A DNA stretch of 64,000 nucleotides from Bog-756 sp963713625 (GCA_963713625.1 CAVQMN010000002.1:308007-372006), one strand, 5' to 3'; positions 34,296 to 43,380 are shown, counted from the first letter of the stretch. Numbers and translations are program-made. Notes: generated by a model not told the origin, from the letters alone.

Positions 34296-36073
34296 GTCCA
34301 CGCGAGCAGTCCGGAGGCTTCGTCCCCATCGCCGATTACGCGGTCATGGGAGACGGACGAACATCTGCTCTTCTGGCCTCCGACGGCCGGGTGGACTGGT
34401 GGCCCGTGCCCACGCTGGATGCCCCTCCGATCTTTTCCGCCATTCTCGACCCCGAGAACGGTGGCTACTTTTCCTTGTCACCGGAAGATGCCTACGAGGT
34501 CGCACGCCGCTACGTAGAGGCGACGAACGTGCTCGAGACCACCTATACCAACACTGACGGAGTAGTCCGAGTCACATCAGCGCTCAATACTGGGTTCTCG
34601 GGGCGCCTCCCCTGGATCGAGTTCGCCTTTCGGGTCGAAGCCGTTGACGGGCACGTAGCCATGGGCTGGAAATTGAAACCGGGTGATCGTTTCGGGCGGG
34701 CAAGCCCTTCGATCTCGGCAAAAGACGGCATTCCAATCATTACTGTCGGAGACCAGACGGTTGCGGTGATAGTCGACGGGGCCGAAAAGGGAGCCGCATT
34801 CCCCCACACGATTCAAGGTCGATTCATCGCCGAGCCCGATCAGCCGGTGCTTCTGGCACTTACCGCCACCGACCGAGAACCTCTCTTCATCCCCTCGCCG
34901 CCAGCCATCCACTCCCGCTTGGTGAGGACAGAGAAGGACTGGGCAAGGTGGAGCGATCAAATTATCGAATGTGGCGAATGGTCACCATGGGTCGTACGTT
35001 CAGCCCTTGCGCTGAAAACGCTTCTTATTGAAGGAAGCGGATCCATCGCCGCCGCCGCGACGACCTCGCTTCCTGAGCACATCGGAGGCCCGAAGAATTG
35101 GGACTACCGCTACTCATGGGTTCGGGATACATCATTCACGCTTGATGCGTTGCTCAACCTTGGACTGCACGAAGAAGTACACGGCGCCGTCACGTGGTTG
35201 CTCGCTGCCATCCGCCGAAACGGACCCCAGCTCCACGTGTTCTACACCTTGGGCGGTGAACTCCCGGGCAACGAGGATCACCTCGATGCACCTGGCTACC
35301 GAGGTAGCCAACCAGTGCGAGCTGGCAACGGCGCAGCCAGTCAAGTCCAACTCGGAAATTACGGAGACCTCTTTGACACTCTGTTTCGCTACGTCACGGA
35401 GGGTCATGTACTCGACCACGGGACGAGGCAGATGTTGCTCAACTTGGCAGACCGATGCTGTGACGAGTGGAGGTCGCCCGACTCAGGGATCTGGGAGCTG
35501 CCGGACACACACCACTACACCATTTCCAAAATCGGCTGTTGGGTAGCCCTTGATCGTGCCGTCCGGCTGGTCGAGAAAGGACAACTTCCCAGCGAGTCCG
35601 TCGGACGTTGGAAGACTGAACGTGACGAAGTGCGAATGTTCATCGACGAGCACTGTTGGTCGCAGGACAAACAGGCGTACTCGCACTATGCCGGGACCGA
35701 CGATCTGGACGCGGCAGTACTTCTGGCTGCTCGCACTGGCTTTGACCGAGGAGACCGCCTGGTAACCACAATGGATGCAATTACTGCCGAACTTGGTCAT
35801 GGGGTGCTCCTCTACCGCTACACCGGCGCCGAGGATACCGAGGGGGCGTTTGTCGCCTGCACGTTCTGGATGATCGAGGCGCTCGTCTACACAAGGCGTA
35901 TAAAACGGGCCACCACGATGATGGCCGAAGCAGTCGAGATGACCAATGACGTCGGTCTTTTGGCCGAACAAATCGATCCTATAACGGGTGAGGCTCTGGG
36001 CAACTTCCCCCAAGGCCTTTCCCATTTATCGCTCATCAACGCTGCTTACACCCTGGTCCATGCCGTCGGATGA
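34292..36073 (+). CDS. glycoside hydrolase family 15 protein (glucoamylase/trehalase-like)
   Basis: A 593-residue cytoplasmic GH15 enzyme: an N-terminal beta domain beginning with YAVMGDGRTSALLASDGRVDW, then an (alpha/alpha)6 barrel. Conserved segments are WDYRYSWVRD near residue 270, SGIWE near 400 (general acid Glu) and DTEGAFVACTFW near 515 (base Glu). Actinobacterial members of this length often hydrolyse trehalose or short alpha-glucans. It is coupled to the HPP membrane gene by ATGA overlap. No signal peptide. Substrate cannot be fixed from sequence. Confidence 0.9.
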   Translation: MSPREQSGGFVPIADYAVMGDGRTSALLASDGRVDWWPVPTLDAPPIFSAILDPENGGYFSLSPEDAYEVARRYVEATNVLETTYTNTDGVVRVTSALNTGFSGRLPWIEFAFRVEAVDGHVAMGWKLKPGDRFGRASPSISAKDGIPIITVGDQTVAVIVDGAEKGAAFPHTIQGRFIAEPDQPVLLALTATDREPLFIPSPPAIHSRLVRTEKDWARWSDQIIECGEWSPWVVRSALALKTLLIEGSGSIAAAATTSLPEHIGGPKNWDYRYSWVRDTSFTLDALLNLGLHEEVHGAVTWLLAAIRRNGPQLHVFYTLGGELPGNEDHLDAPGYRGSQPVRAGNGAASQVQLGNYGDLFDTLFRYVTEGHVLDHGTRQMLLNLADRCCDEWRSPDSGIWELPDTHHYTISKIGCWVALDRAVRLVEKGQLPSESVGRWKTERDEVRMFIDEHCWSQDKQAYSHYAGTDDLDAAVLLAARTGFDRGDRLVTTMDAITAELGHGVLLYRYTGAEDTEGAFVACTFWMIEALVYTRRIKRATTMMAEAVEMTNDVGLLAEQIDPITGEALGNFPQGLSHLSLINAAYTLVHAVG

Positions 36074-36139
36074 GTTCCTACTGCTCAGATGGCAGCGGGC
36101 AGGCCCGCAGTGCCGAGCTTCCGGTGGAACGTTGCGCTC

Positions 36140-36573
36140 CATGATCACAGCAGTCGATCACTGGGTGCCGGTCCTTGATACTGAACGTAAAGGCATGGGG
36201 ACAATCGCCACCTCGGATGTCGTCGGGGGCTATCGGGTCAGACTTCTCGCCAGCCTTCAGAGAATGGCCGTCGGAAGGTGATGGGGAAAGTGTGACCGGA
36301 TACTGATCGACACCGGATCGCCGCTGGCCGGACAACCCCTTCGCCAGGCGGGATTGCCCCCTCAGCGTCATTGTCACAACCATCCAGAGAGACCGGGATC
36401 TGATCGTTCCCAGTGGAAATACGGTGATCGAGTCTGGAGATGAGCTTGTCCTCATCGGCCGTCCGAGTGACGTTGAAGCCGCTTCCGGGGCCCAAGGCGC
36501 CGACAGCCCGTCAGCAGCCACCGACGAAATGCTGGCTGCTCTTCGCGAATCGACGACCAATCAGAGGGGATAG
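36140..36573 (+). pseudogene. remnant of CBS + TrkA-C protein (ClC- or Trk-type channel C-terminus)
   Basis: Two adjoining pieces of one protein. The first reads HWVPVLDTERKGMGTIATSDVVGGYR (36150-36225), a CBS-domain end. After a stop and frame change the second reads LIDTGSPLAGQPLRQAGL then CPLSVIVTTIQRD, VPSGNTVIESGDELVLIGRPSD, a TrkA-C (RCK_C) domain, ending at TAG 36571-36573. CBS plus TrkA-C tails occur on chloride channels and potassium transporters. The membrane part is absent and the reading frame is broken at least twice, so it is a dead fragment. Confidence 0.6.
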
Positions 36574-37269
36574 TGATGCCGGCGGGAAGAAGGCACAACT
36601 GGACATCATCGACGACCACCTAGACCTCCACGAAGCAGTGGTGCTCGATGTCTACGCGCTCCTTTTGGATCCTGGTGGTGGACTGAAGAAGCGAGAGGCT
36701 AAAGGCTCCCTCGTTGACCGATCACAGGCTGATCTTCGGTACAGCGAGGTATGGCGTTTTGCTCGATCTCTCGACGAAGGATATCAAGCCTCCTGTAAAG
36801 ATCTCTTACAGATTCATGATGGCCAGTCTGTTGGTCAAGACTGATGGCGGACGGGAGGACACTCTCGTGGTTAACAAGGCCACTCCCGTCGAATAGTCCT
36901 GACCGTCAACCGGGAAACTTTTGCATAGCGGCGCTGATGTCTAACGACCGGGTATCAGTCACTCCTGCGAGCAGGGCAGCAGTGTGTCGGATTGGCCCGG
37001 CGCCACGAATGTGACGGCTATGGCGACCCTTTCAGGTGACGACATTCAGTTTCGCCGAAGCGGACATCGGACAGCGTGGTGAAGGTCGACAGGAATGTTC
37101 GCGATCGTAAGCAGCTCGAGCCGAGCCCGAAATATTGCGACTCTAGGCCAGGCGGTGTACTGGGGCAATCGTTCGAGACCGTCATCAGCAGCGTTGACGG
37201 CACTATGCACGCACGACTCGCCCACCGATCCGTTTGTCACCCAGGGCGTCGTCAATTCGATCGGACTCA
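36574..37269. other. spacer without recognised genes
   Basis: Around 700 bp after the TrkA-C remnant. Overlapping frames at 36600-36896 show no known domain; 36714-36896 is mildly protein-like (DIKPPVKISYRFMMASLLVKT) but has no support. Probably more decayed coding DNA. Confidence 0.4.
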
Positions 37270-37983
37270 CTACTTGAGACCACCGACCGCTCTGGCGATT
37301 ACTAAAAGAGACACGATGAGGGCGGAACTGGCCTGGATGCCCATAAGCATTTTGGCTCGGCTCGACAGAGGCATCGTATCAGTGGGGCTGAACGCCGAAC
37401 TATTGGTGATCGAAACATATAGATAGTCAGCGAAAACCGGAACCCAGTCAGCTCTATTCGACGAGGATGCTGCTACCTCAGAAACTGCGTCGGCGTCTTC
37501 ATCTTGAGAAAACCTGAAATCCGCCGGCGGCATCTCGGCGCGAGAGAGTTTCGCCCGTTGAACTGGGCCGCCGCGATCGAGTTCCCAATAGGCGAGACCG
37601 AAGACGATGATATTAGTGATCCAGACCTGCAGCGCAGCAAGAAGGAGCTTGTGGCTGTCACTCGCTGCACCATGGACGAGAGCACGAATCAACAAGACCA
37701 GCGAAGCGAGATTGGCGATCCCGATGACGCCGACCAAGACGATCGACAATGCCCGCGACAATCTCGTCTGATGCGTAAGGCGGTGTGGGTTGAACGCGAG
37801 GACCGGCACTAGTAAAGCTAGCTCCAAAGCGGGAATAGCGAACCGACTACCAACAGTGAGGTCACTAGGAAGTGCGGCGTAAAGCCCCACACCCACCACA
37901 ATCGCGAACGCCGCCGGGAACCGATGCTCGTAGTTTCGTCCTAGTCGGGGACGGCCGAGCTGCGTAAGGATCTTCTGGATCAT
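37270..37983 (-). CDS. DUF1345 integral membrane protein
   Basis: A 237-residue membrane protein. The C-terminal YLYVSITNSSAFSPTDTMPL, then SSRAKMLMGIQASSALIVSL and VIARAV, are the hallmark of DUF1345. Several hydrophobic helices precede it (AFAIVVGVGLYAAL, ALELALLVPVLAF, IVLVGVIGIANLASLVLLI, VWITNIIVFGLAYWEL). ATG 37983 begins the plausible protein; the upstream open frame to 38244 reads as non-coding. Function unknown; sequence resembles two-helix pore loops of ion channels. Confidence 0.82.
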   Translation of the reverse strand: MIQKILTQLGRPRLGRNYEHRFPAAFAIVVGVGLYAALPSDLTVGSRFAIPALELALLVPVLAFNPHRLTHQTRLSRALSIVLVGVIGIANLASLVLLIRALVHGAASDSHKLLLAALQVWITNIIVFGLAYWELDRGGPVQRAKLSRAEMPPADFRFSQDEDADAVSEVAASSSNRADWVPVFADYLYVSITNSSAFSPTDTMPLSSRAKMLMGIQASSALIVSLLVIARAVGGLK

Positions 37984-38392
37984 GCCGACATCACAATTTA
38001 CACGCCGTGGTTTTTGCCGGCCTGGCGATCTGGGAGTCGTTGGAGCACAGGTCTGATATACCCTCCTTGCTTGCTTGCCATTCCTGAGTCCCGATTCCGT
38101 GCGATACATGCCGCTAGGGTGACACGTTCCCGGCGTTAGGAATACCCGAAGATTCTCGGTAGGCGAATGACCCCACCGTCGTGTGACAGCGGCCCGCCGA
38201 TCGGGATTCTGCGAAGAAGCAATCGGGCAGAACCGGATCGCCACACATCACTATGGGCACTGGATCCACATCCCGACGGACACTGCCGGTGGCAAACAGT
38301 CGAGTCGACTCGGCTTTTCTCAGTTTCGGTGTTTCTTACACATTTTTCCAAGGGTAGAGGCAGCGCGGGGTGCAAGAACAAGGGAGACAGCA
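37984..38392. other. intergenic, no gene recognised
   Basis: Divergent space between DUF1345 (minus) and the small plus-strand genes from 38393. Short frames only; no clear operator seen. Confidence 0.4.
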
Positions 38393-38518
38393 GTGATCGT
38401 CGCAGGCGTCATTTTGTTGTCGATTGGGTTCATCGCCAAGATCCCGATCCAATGTGGTGTTTGGTGGGTAAGGGCGGCGGTAGACCCGGCGGAGCTACTC
38501 CCGGCACCACATCAGTAA
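38393..38518 (+). CDS. small membrane peptide, DUF6131-like N-terminus
   Basis: A 41-residue frame from GTG 38393, preceded by AGGGAG. It begins MIVAGVILLSIGFIAKIPIQ, closely resembling DUF6131 one- or two-helix membrane peptides. The rest diverges from the family's usual second helix, and a neighbouring frame reads VGKGGGRPGG, similar to the family's glycine-rich end. A frameshift or a shortened version is likely. Confidence 0.5.
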   Translation: MIVAGVILLSIGFIAKIPIQCGVWWVRAAVDPAELLPAPHQ

Positions 38519-38661
38519 CACGCAGACTCCTGGCCATAAAGCGGGTTCGGGTGCGCCTAAGGCGACCAGCTAGACCATTCCAGGTCTTGTCGGCATTTCG
38601 CATGCGATGCCCGGTTTCGGCCCGGGGGTTTCTCGGGTCCATATTCGGGTAGGCGTAACTC

Positions 38662-38856
38662 ATGACGGTCCCACCGCCGAACGAGCCCATTCCTACCGAT
38701 CCTCAGCTGGGTCCGTCCGGTCCCGACGTCTCGGGGCAACCGCCGTCACCTGTTGATTCCACGGAACAGCCAAAGACAGAGGCGCAAATCGACAAGGAGC
38801 TAGCCGATTCGTTCCCATCGAGCGATCCGCCTTCATCTTGGGCCGGTGCGGACTGA
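38662..38856 (+). CDS. small protein with SFPSSDPPSSW motif
   Basis: A 64-residue acidic, Pro-rich protein whose C-terminus IDKELADSFPSSDPPSSWAG carries the widespread small-protein motif ESFPASDPPSW found in many soil bacteria. The N-terminal half is disordered in appearance. It is followed 100 bp later by a putative zinc microprotein in the same direction. Function unknown. Confidence 0.7.
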   Translation: MTVPPPNEPIPTDPQLGPSGPDVSGQPPSPVDSTEQPKTEAQIDKELADSFPSSDPPSSWAGAD

Positions 38857-38956
38857 CCCGACCCCGGTTCGGCTTCGGACCACCAGCGTTTGCTCGGTGC
38901 CGTCGATGGGTCGTTCTCGTCGCTACGCCAACCACTGACGAAGGAGAGGGTTCGCC

Positions 38957-39109
38957 ATGACGCTTGAATCTGACGCACAGTGCCCACAGTGTGGCTCTCA
39001 CAAGGTGAAGCTGATGATTCGCTGGGTGAGTCATTCCGACGCTGAGCTGTTGCAGCGGTGTTGGATCTGCTGTGCGGTCCTTTCGGGGCCGTGCCCCATT
39101 GCCGCTTAG
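38957..39109 (+). CDS. 50-residue Cys-rich zinc-binding microprotein
   Basis: A short frame from ATG 38957 with a strong AAGGAGAGGG ribosome site. It reads MTLESDAQCPQCGSHKVKLM, then later RCWICCAV and GPC. CPQC (9-12) and CWIC (35-38) form a probable zinc ribbon. It ends at TAG 39107-39109. No relatives are recognised beyond the metal pattern. Confidence 0.6.
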   Translation: MTLESDAQCPQCGSHKVKLMIRWVSHSDAELLQRCWICCAVLSGPCPIAA

Positions 39110-39311
39110 GCGACTGTCCTACTTAAGCGTTGGTTCGCGGTGGTTCAGCGTCCCCCGGTCCTGATCTCCTGCAAGTATGAACGTCCGAATGCCGGCTGTG
39201 CCGCCGCGCCTGACCTTCGCCGCCGCATCACCGGCCCGCAGGATCTCGTGCAGCTCCTCTGCCGGACCGGCGCGGACGACGCCCTGAGCGTCGGGGTCTC
39301 CTGAGAGGCAT

Positions 39312-39518
39312 TCAATTCTCCCTCCGTAGCGAGCCTTGAAGGGACTGCCCTATCCGCCGCAGCTGATCCGCACTTGAAGTGTTCCACTCCCCCGCCCCGG
39401 ATCGAACAATGGTCCTACCGTCCGGTCGGCCTCATCACTCAATGCAACGTCTGATCTCCGTTGACACCAGGATCCGAGATCGTGGGGAGCTTGGCGCAGG
39501 ACCCCGGCAATGGATCGG
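39312..39518 (-). pseudogene. 3' fragment of an AbiEii-like NTase gene (copy D)
   Basis: About 205 bp closely match the last 210 bp of NTase copy C (62193-62405), including the decoded string LRQAPHDLGSWCQR and DEADRTVG. Single-base changes shift its frame, and neither the catalytic core nor an antitoxin gene remains. It marks a former fourth copy of the module or a recombination scar. The DNA to the left of it resembles no att copy. Confidence 0.75.
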
Positions 39519-39536
39519 AACTGCTCACTCGTTCGA

Positions 39537-39704
39537 TCAGGCAGGTGGGTCCTTGCTGGCGTTCGTCCGCGCTTTTGCCTCACCGGTTCGGTGGTCTACA
39601 GGTACCGACGGACCCCCGGGCGAATCCGGCACATGCGGATCGTCTGATTCATTTGGGGATGGGTTGACCGGTTCGGTCGGCTTCTCTACGGGTTCGGCTT
39701 TCAT
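39537..39704 (-). CDS. 55-residue Pro-rich small protein
   Basis: Frame from ATG 39702-39704 to TGA 39537-39539: MKAEPVEKPTEPVNPSPNES... ending KDPPA. It is highly charged and Pro-rich, probably disordered. The start codon overlaps the stop of the preceding small gene as ATGA, which argues that both are translated as an operon. No family recognised. Confidence 0.5.
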   Translation of the reverse strand: MKAEPVEKPTEPVNPSPNESDDPHVPDSPGGPSVPVDHRTGEAKARTNASKDPPA

Positions 39705-39880
39705 TCGGCCGTATTGCTCCCGAGCGCCTTCTCAGTCTCAACAGCACCTTTGTCGGCCGAATCGTGATCTTTGGCCTTCCGCTCCTGATCGGCGGCCTTC
39801 TTTTCCACCTCGTGAACACCTACCTCTATCAGATCAGAGTGCTCTTTTACTTCTCGTTCGATGTCTTGTGAGTCGTTCAT
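39701..39880 (-). CDS. 59-residue charged helical small protein
   Basis: Frame from ATG 39878-39880: MNDSQDIEREVKEHSDLIEV..., Lys/Glu-rich and probably a single long helix or coiled coil. It is preceded by TAAGGCG and coupled by ATGA to the next small gene (39537-39704). Divergent from the small membrane protein at 39899. Composition resembles stress-associated hydrophilic proteins; no family recognised. Confidence 0.5.
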   Translation of the reverse strand: MNDSQDIEREVKEHSDLIEVGVHEVEKKAADQERKAKDHDSADKGAVETEKALGSNTAE

Positions 39881-39898
39881 GCGTACGCCTTACCCAAA

Positions 39899-40147
39899 TT
39901 GTTAGTCGGCGAACCGGCAGGCTTAGGTGGGGGAGACCCCGAGAGACGCAATCGAGACCGGGTGCTGCCAGCCGTGATGTTGTTGTCCGTCTCGGTGCTG
40001 CTTGTGACGGTCGCCATTTCCTGCGCTAGCCACCCAACTCCGACCAACAGCAACAGCGGGCGGCCCGGGGAGCATGTCCGCACGCTCACCGCCCCCGCGT
40101 ATTCAGAGCCAGAGCCCCTTGATGGAAACGGGTCCCAATCCAGCTGA
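39899..40147 (+). CDS. small single-helix membrane protein, paralogue 1
   Basis: An 82-residue frame (TTG 39899; a later start is possible). One hydrophobic helix, LPAVMLLSVSVLLVTVAIS, is followed by HPTPTNSNSG and an end reading DGNGSQSS. The gene at 41785-42000 has the same plan: helix, NPTPTNTNSG and DGPQSS. The two are clearly paralogous. A cytoplasmic N-terminus and an exported Pro/Ser tail are likely. Confidence 0.55.
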   Translation: MLVGEPAGLGGGDPERRNRDRVLPAVMLLSVSVLLVTVAISCASHPTPTNSNSGRPGEHVRTLTAPAYSEPEPLDGNGSQSS

Positions 40148-40883
40148 AGTCGGGCTTGGGTGTGTTTGGGGAGTGGGTGGCGGTGGTATCCAAGCCGCCA
40201 TGAAAATGCTCAACGCTTGTGTGGTTCTAGTGTCGTCCTGCTCGGCTCTGCTTGGCATGCTTGGGACTGCCGCGGGGCCTCTGCGGTCCTCCGCCGAGCA
40301 TCCCTTCGATGAGATGTACGACTGTACCCACCAGCACGCGGAACGGTCCCCGGAGTTAAACCGAGCTGCGTAACCACATTCAGGCAGCGTCGAGTGGGGT
40401 ACTTTCCGACTGGCAATCCGATGCGCCCCGTCCAGTGGCCCGATCGCCCGCAACTTTTTGCACCAAATCGGGTTCGTGAACTGATAGGTCAGGCACTGCA
40501 GCAGGGTCGGAGTTGGTCTTTGGCTCCGTCAGCTGTTCGCCATTCGGCCCCTTGGTGCTGGGCTCACCACCTCATGCGGCCGGTCGGTGTGAGTGGCTCG
40601 GATTTGGTGGTCATGTTTTCAAGACCTACCCAGCCAGCCCCCGAAACTCACTGCTGATCTCCTTCTGCTCTTCTGCGAATCGGCAGCAGGAAGGGTAGTG
40701 TCCGTTGCAAGGACATGGCCACAGTCGGGACGGTGCCAGCGGTTGGACTTGGGAGCTGTTTCGGTGACTTGGAAGGCCAGCATGTGGGCGACCTCCTTAC
40801 TCCTCGGACCACCCGGCGGCATGCGCCCTTCGCGTGGCTTCGGGTCGCCAACCACCAGGCCGGTCACGCCAGAGGGCTGGTCC
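40148..40883. other. spacer without a convincing gene
   Basis: About 740 bp. Overlapping frames exist but none shows a domain. A minus-strand frame at 40619-40780 contains WHRPDCGH and might be a small metal-binding protein, but it lacks other support. Confidence 0.4.
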
Positions 40884-41027
40884 TCAGCGGACAGGGACTT
40901 GTCTAGCGACCCGGCATTCGTCAGTCAGCCGATGCTTAGCAAAAGCGGTGAGTTCGCCCGGTCCAGGGTAGGTCGAAACAGCATCTGTGCCCTCGGGACA
41001 ATCCTCAGCCGAATCGTCGGCGTCCAT
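40884..41027 (-). CDS. 47-residue hypothetical microprotein
   Basis: Frame from ATG 41025-41027, three bases after the stop of the Cys-containing gene at 41031, reading MDADDSAEDCPEGTDAVSTY. Ribosome-like GAGGG precedes it. Acidic, two Cys residues, no known family. Listed because of the tight spacing, with low confidence. Confidence 0.3.
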   Translation of the reverse strand: MDADDSAEDCPEGTDAVSTYPGPGELTAFAKHRLTDECRVARQVPVR

Positions 41028-41030
41028 CCC

Positions 41031-41243
41031 TCAACCCTCCTCGCTCGCGGCCAGACAAACTGGACACAACGTGGCATTACCCTCGTCAACGGCTGCACCA
41101 GCCGTTTCGTCGTCCCACTCTCGGAGGGCCGTCGTGCTTCCACAAGGAAACTCGTTCTTCTCCGAATCGAGGAGGTGGATGCGGCCCAGCGGCTCTGTGC
41201 CAGAGCGGTTCACGTCGTCCGAGTAAGCCACCCATTTCGCCAC
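41031..41243 (-). CDS. small Cys-containing protein (WVAYSD family)
   Basis: A 70-residue protein from GTG 41241-41243: VAKWVAYSDDVNRSG..., then GRIHLLDSEKNEFPCGS and an end with TLCPVC. The pattern of a short sheet followed by CG...CPVC suggests a zinc-bound fold as in small phage/actinobacterial proteins that read HLVD...CG...CP.C. The N-terminal motif WVAYSD recurs at 41655-41690 in a degraded copy. Function unknown. Confidence 0.5.
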   Translation of the reverse strand: MAKWVAYSDDVNRSGTEPLGRIHLLDSEKNEFPCGSTTALREWDDETAGAAVDEGNATLCPVCLAASEEG

Positions 41244-41333
41244 AGAATCGGTCTTACCCAGTTCCCTCGGTTTCAATGACTTCGCCGCACTCGAGGCGGC
41301 GCTGGAACCGTGAGGCATCCTCCGCTCGCCCAC

Positions 41334-41784
41334 GTTCCGAGGCAGCCTGGAGGATCGGAGCCGTGCATAGCGTCACCCGCTTTACGCACGGGCCCATTCG
41401 TCCTGCGCTGACTCAGCCAGCCCATCGATCTGCCTACTCGAGAGATCCCACCGATGCGCTGGACGGAGTCCACCAGGCCGGCCCGGTGGCCGCCGCGGGA
41501 TCTGACCGTCCGCCATTCCCTGGCCACGTCTTGGAAGCGGCCACACCAGATCAGCAGGTACGGACAGTGACGAGCGTGTCCGGTGCTGGACTCGGGCAGG
41601 AGGCGAATGGTCCTCCGCACTGCACCCCTTGCGCACCACGCAGGACCGGGGGGGGTCCACCTTGTCGGAGTAAGCCACCCATCGGGACATGGGATTCGCC
41701 CCACCCAGCGTAGAGCCACTCAAGCGGGAATCAGCCTCAGAAAACGGCGTTACTGCCCGTCCAATCCTGGGTAGCAGAAGCCGC
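41334..41784. other. spacer containing a degraded WVAYSD copy
   Basis: A minus-strand frame starting ATG 41690 reads MSRWVAYSDKVD and then leaves the family sequence at a run of G residues (41648-41656), after which no frame resembles the intact copy. No other gene was recognised. Confidence 0.45.
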
Positions 41785-42000
41785 ATGGCTGATCTCCTCA
41801 AGCGATACCGAGACTGGGCCGTCCCGGTTGGTCTGACCCTGGTCCTCATGGCTCTGTTCGTGACGCTCGCCATCACGGGTGCGCACAACCCGACTCCGAC
41901 CAACACGAATAGCGGCGGCACGGGGAGCATGTACCCCCACACCCATCAGCCCGCCGCGTATACCAAACCCATCGGGGGCGATGGACCTCAGTCAAGTTGA
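41785..42000 (+). CDS. small single-helix membrane protein, paralogue 2
   Basis: A 71-residue protein from ATG 41785: MADLLKRYRDWAVPVG, then hydrophobic LTLVLMALFVTLAIT, then NPTPTNTNSGGTG and a terminal GDGPQSS. Paralogous to 39899-40147. The N-terminus is basic and one transmembrane helix is followed by a Pro/Thr/Ser tail, giving an N-in orientation. No known family. Confidence 0.6.
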   Translation: MADLLKRYRDWAVPVGLTLVLMALFVTLAITGAHNPTPTNTNSGGTGSMYPHTHQPAAYTKPIGGDGPQSS

Positions 42001-42111
42001 CTAGCAACCGGTCGAGTTGAACGTCGGGGTGACCTTGGCGGCCACAGCCGATCGCCTTAGGGACACGAAGGGGAATGAGCGCCACCACCGAAGGCGCCAA
42101 CCCGGAACAAC

Positions 42112-42624
42112 TCAGATCAGCGGACGGTGCGCCCTGGCCTGAAGGGGAAGAACTACCCACAACCCGAGGAATATGACGACGGGGAAGAAGATCCCAATGA
42201 CGACCACCCACAGCCCAGAAAGAAGCACCGTAGCCACAAGCAGGACCGCGCCGGTGAGAGATAGCGCAACCGTGCCGAGACCACACAAGGCCAAGACATT
42301 CGCGGTACGTACTAGACGATCCTTCTTGTGCTGTCGGAAGATCATCCGGTGGTATGCCACTGGGGCCGAAAGCTCAGCAATAGCCAGCACCGTGAGCAGG
42401 ACGGTAACGAAGTAGAGCGCTCGTTGTCCGTCCCCTAGTCGTCCGAAGCGAGCCGAAAAGGGCAGTGACAACAGAAAACCGAAGAGCACCTGCACTCCAA
42501 TACTGGCGACTCGTAGCTCCTGTAGAAGCTCGATCAGATTGCGATCGTCACGCCGCTCCTCGGACTCCTCCCGCCCCGGATCGTTGGCTGCTTCAGTCGC
42601 AGCGAAGTCGGCAACGTGCACCAT
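42112..42624 (-). CDS. DUF6328 integral membrane protein
   Basis: A 170-residue protein. The signature RNLIELLQELRVASIGVQVLFGFLLSLPF and the later SAPVAYHRMIFRQHKKDRLV identify DUF6328. Four hydrophobic helices are visible. ATG 42624 is preferred; the open frame to 42903 has no protein-like character. The family is common in actinobacteria and proteobacteria near stress genes; its function is not known. Confidence 0.8.
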   Translation of the reverse strand: MVHVADFAATEAANDPGREESEERRDDRNLIELLQELRVASIGVQVLFGFLLSLPFSARFGRLGDGQRALYFVTVLLTVLAIAELSAPVAYHRMIFRQHKKDRLVRTANVLALCGLGTVALSLTGAVLLVATVLLSGLWVVVIGIFFPVVIFLGLWVVLPLQARAHRPLI

Positions 42625-42978
42625 CAGAGAACTACCCAACAGCTCCCTCAACAAACATTGCGGCCGGTCCGGGGCAAACCACCAGCATCGCGGGTGCGAC
42701 GGCCCGTCCACCGCCATCGGGTCCAAAATATTGGCAACTGCCGCTAGGTGGGCACAGGTGCTTCGTGGTTCGCGGCGGGACCGTCCGAGTGTCATCCTCT
42801 CGAACCAGGGGCAGCTGTATTCCGACAAGGTCTGAGCGCCAGGGAGTTCGGGTTGCTCACCTTCGCGATCGGGCCAAGCAGCATTGTCTGCGCCGCGCCT
42901 CACTTTTGGTTAGCCCCGCATAATCCATGGATCACGGGGTATGGACTCACACGTCGCTGAGCGAAATGGAGCCACCCG
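42625..42978. other. divergent spacer between DUF6328 and STAS genes
   Basis: No gene recognised. It should contain the promoters of both flanking genes. Confidence 0.4.
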
Positions 42979-43380
42979 ATGACGACTACCGCCCCTGCCC
43001 CGTGCGCTGGCGTTACACAATCCGAGCCGTTCGTTGCGACCGTGAGACCTTATGGACAGGTGCAGTTGGCCGGTGAGCTCGACATTGGCAGCCTCGCCGC
43101 CTTCCGTGCAGCACTTAACCAAGCGTTGCTCGATTGCGCCGAAGTGGTTCATATTGACGCAAGCCGCCTGGAGTTCATTGACTCGTCGGCCGTTTCCGAG
43201 TTGCTGCGCTATCAGTTGGGAGCGGCCGTCCAACGACGTCAGATTCGCTTCGAGCAAGTGTCTCCACCGGTCGCCTTGGTATTCGACCTGCTCGATCTGC
43301 GTCACATCCTGATGGCTGGAGAGGGGTCCGGAGGACTAGAACGTGCGGACGGAGCGTCCGGGGCTCTCGAGGAGCGATAG
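42979..43380 (+). CDS. STAS-domain anti-sigma factor antagonist-like protein
   Basis: A 133-residue single STAS domain. The strand VQLAGELDIG is followed by VHIDASRLEFIDSSAVSELL, where Ser in DSSA is the residue normally phosphorylated by an anti-sigma kinase. A 20-residue Gly/Ala/Glu tail follows the domain. Unphosphorylated forms bind an RsbW-like kinase and free a sigma factor. The kinase at 46764-47273 could be the partner, together with the second STAS protein at 46372. Confidence 0.83.
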   Translation: MTTTAPAPCAGVTQSEPFVATVRPYGQVQLAGELDIGSLAAFRAALNQALLDCAEVVHIDASRLEFIDSSAVSELLRYQLGAAVQRRQIRFEQVSPPVALVFDLLDLRHILMAGEGSGGLERADGASGALEER

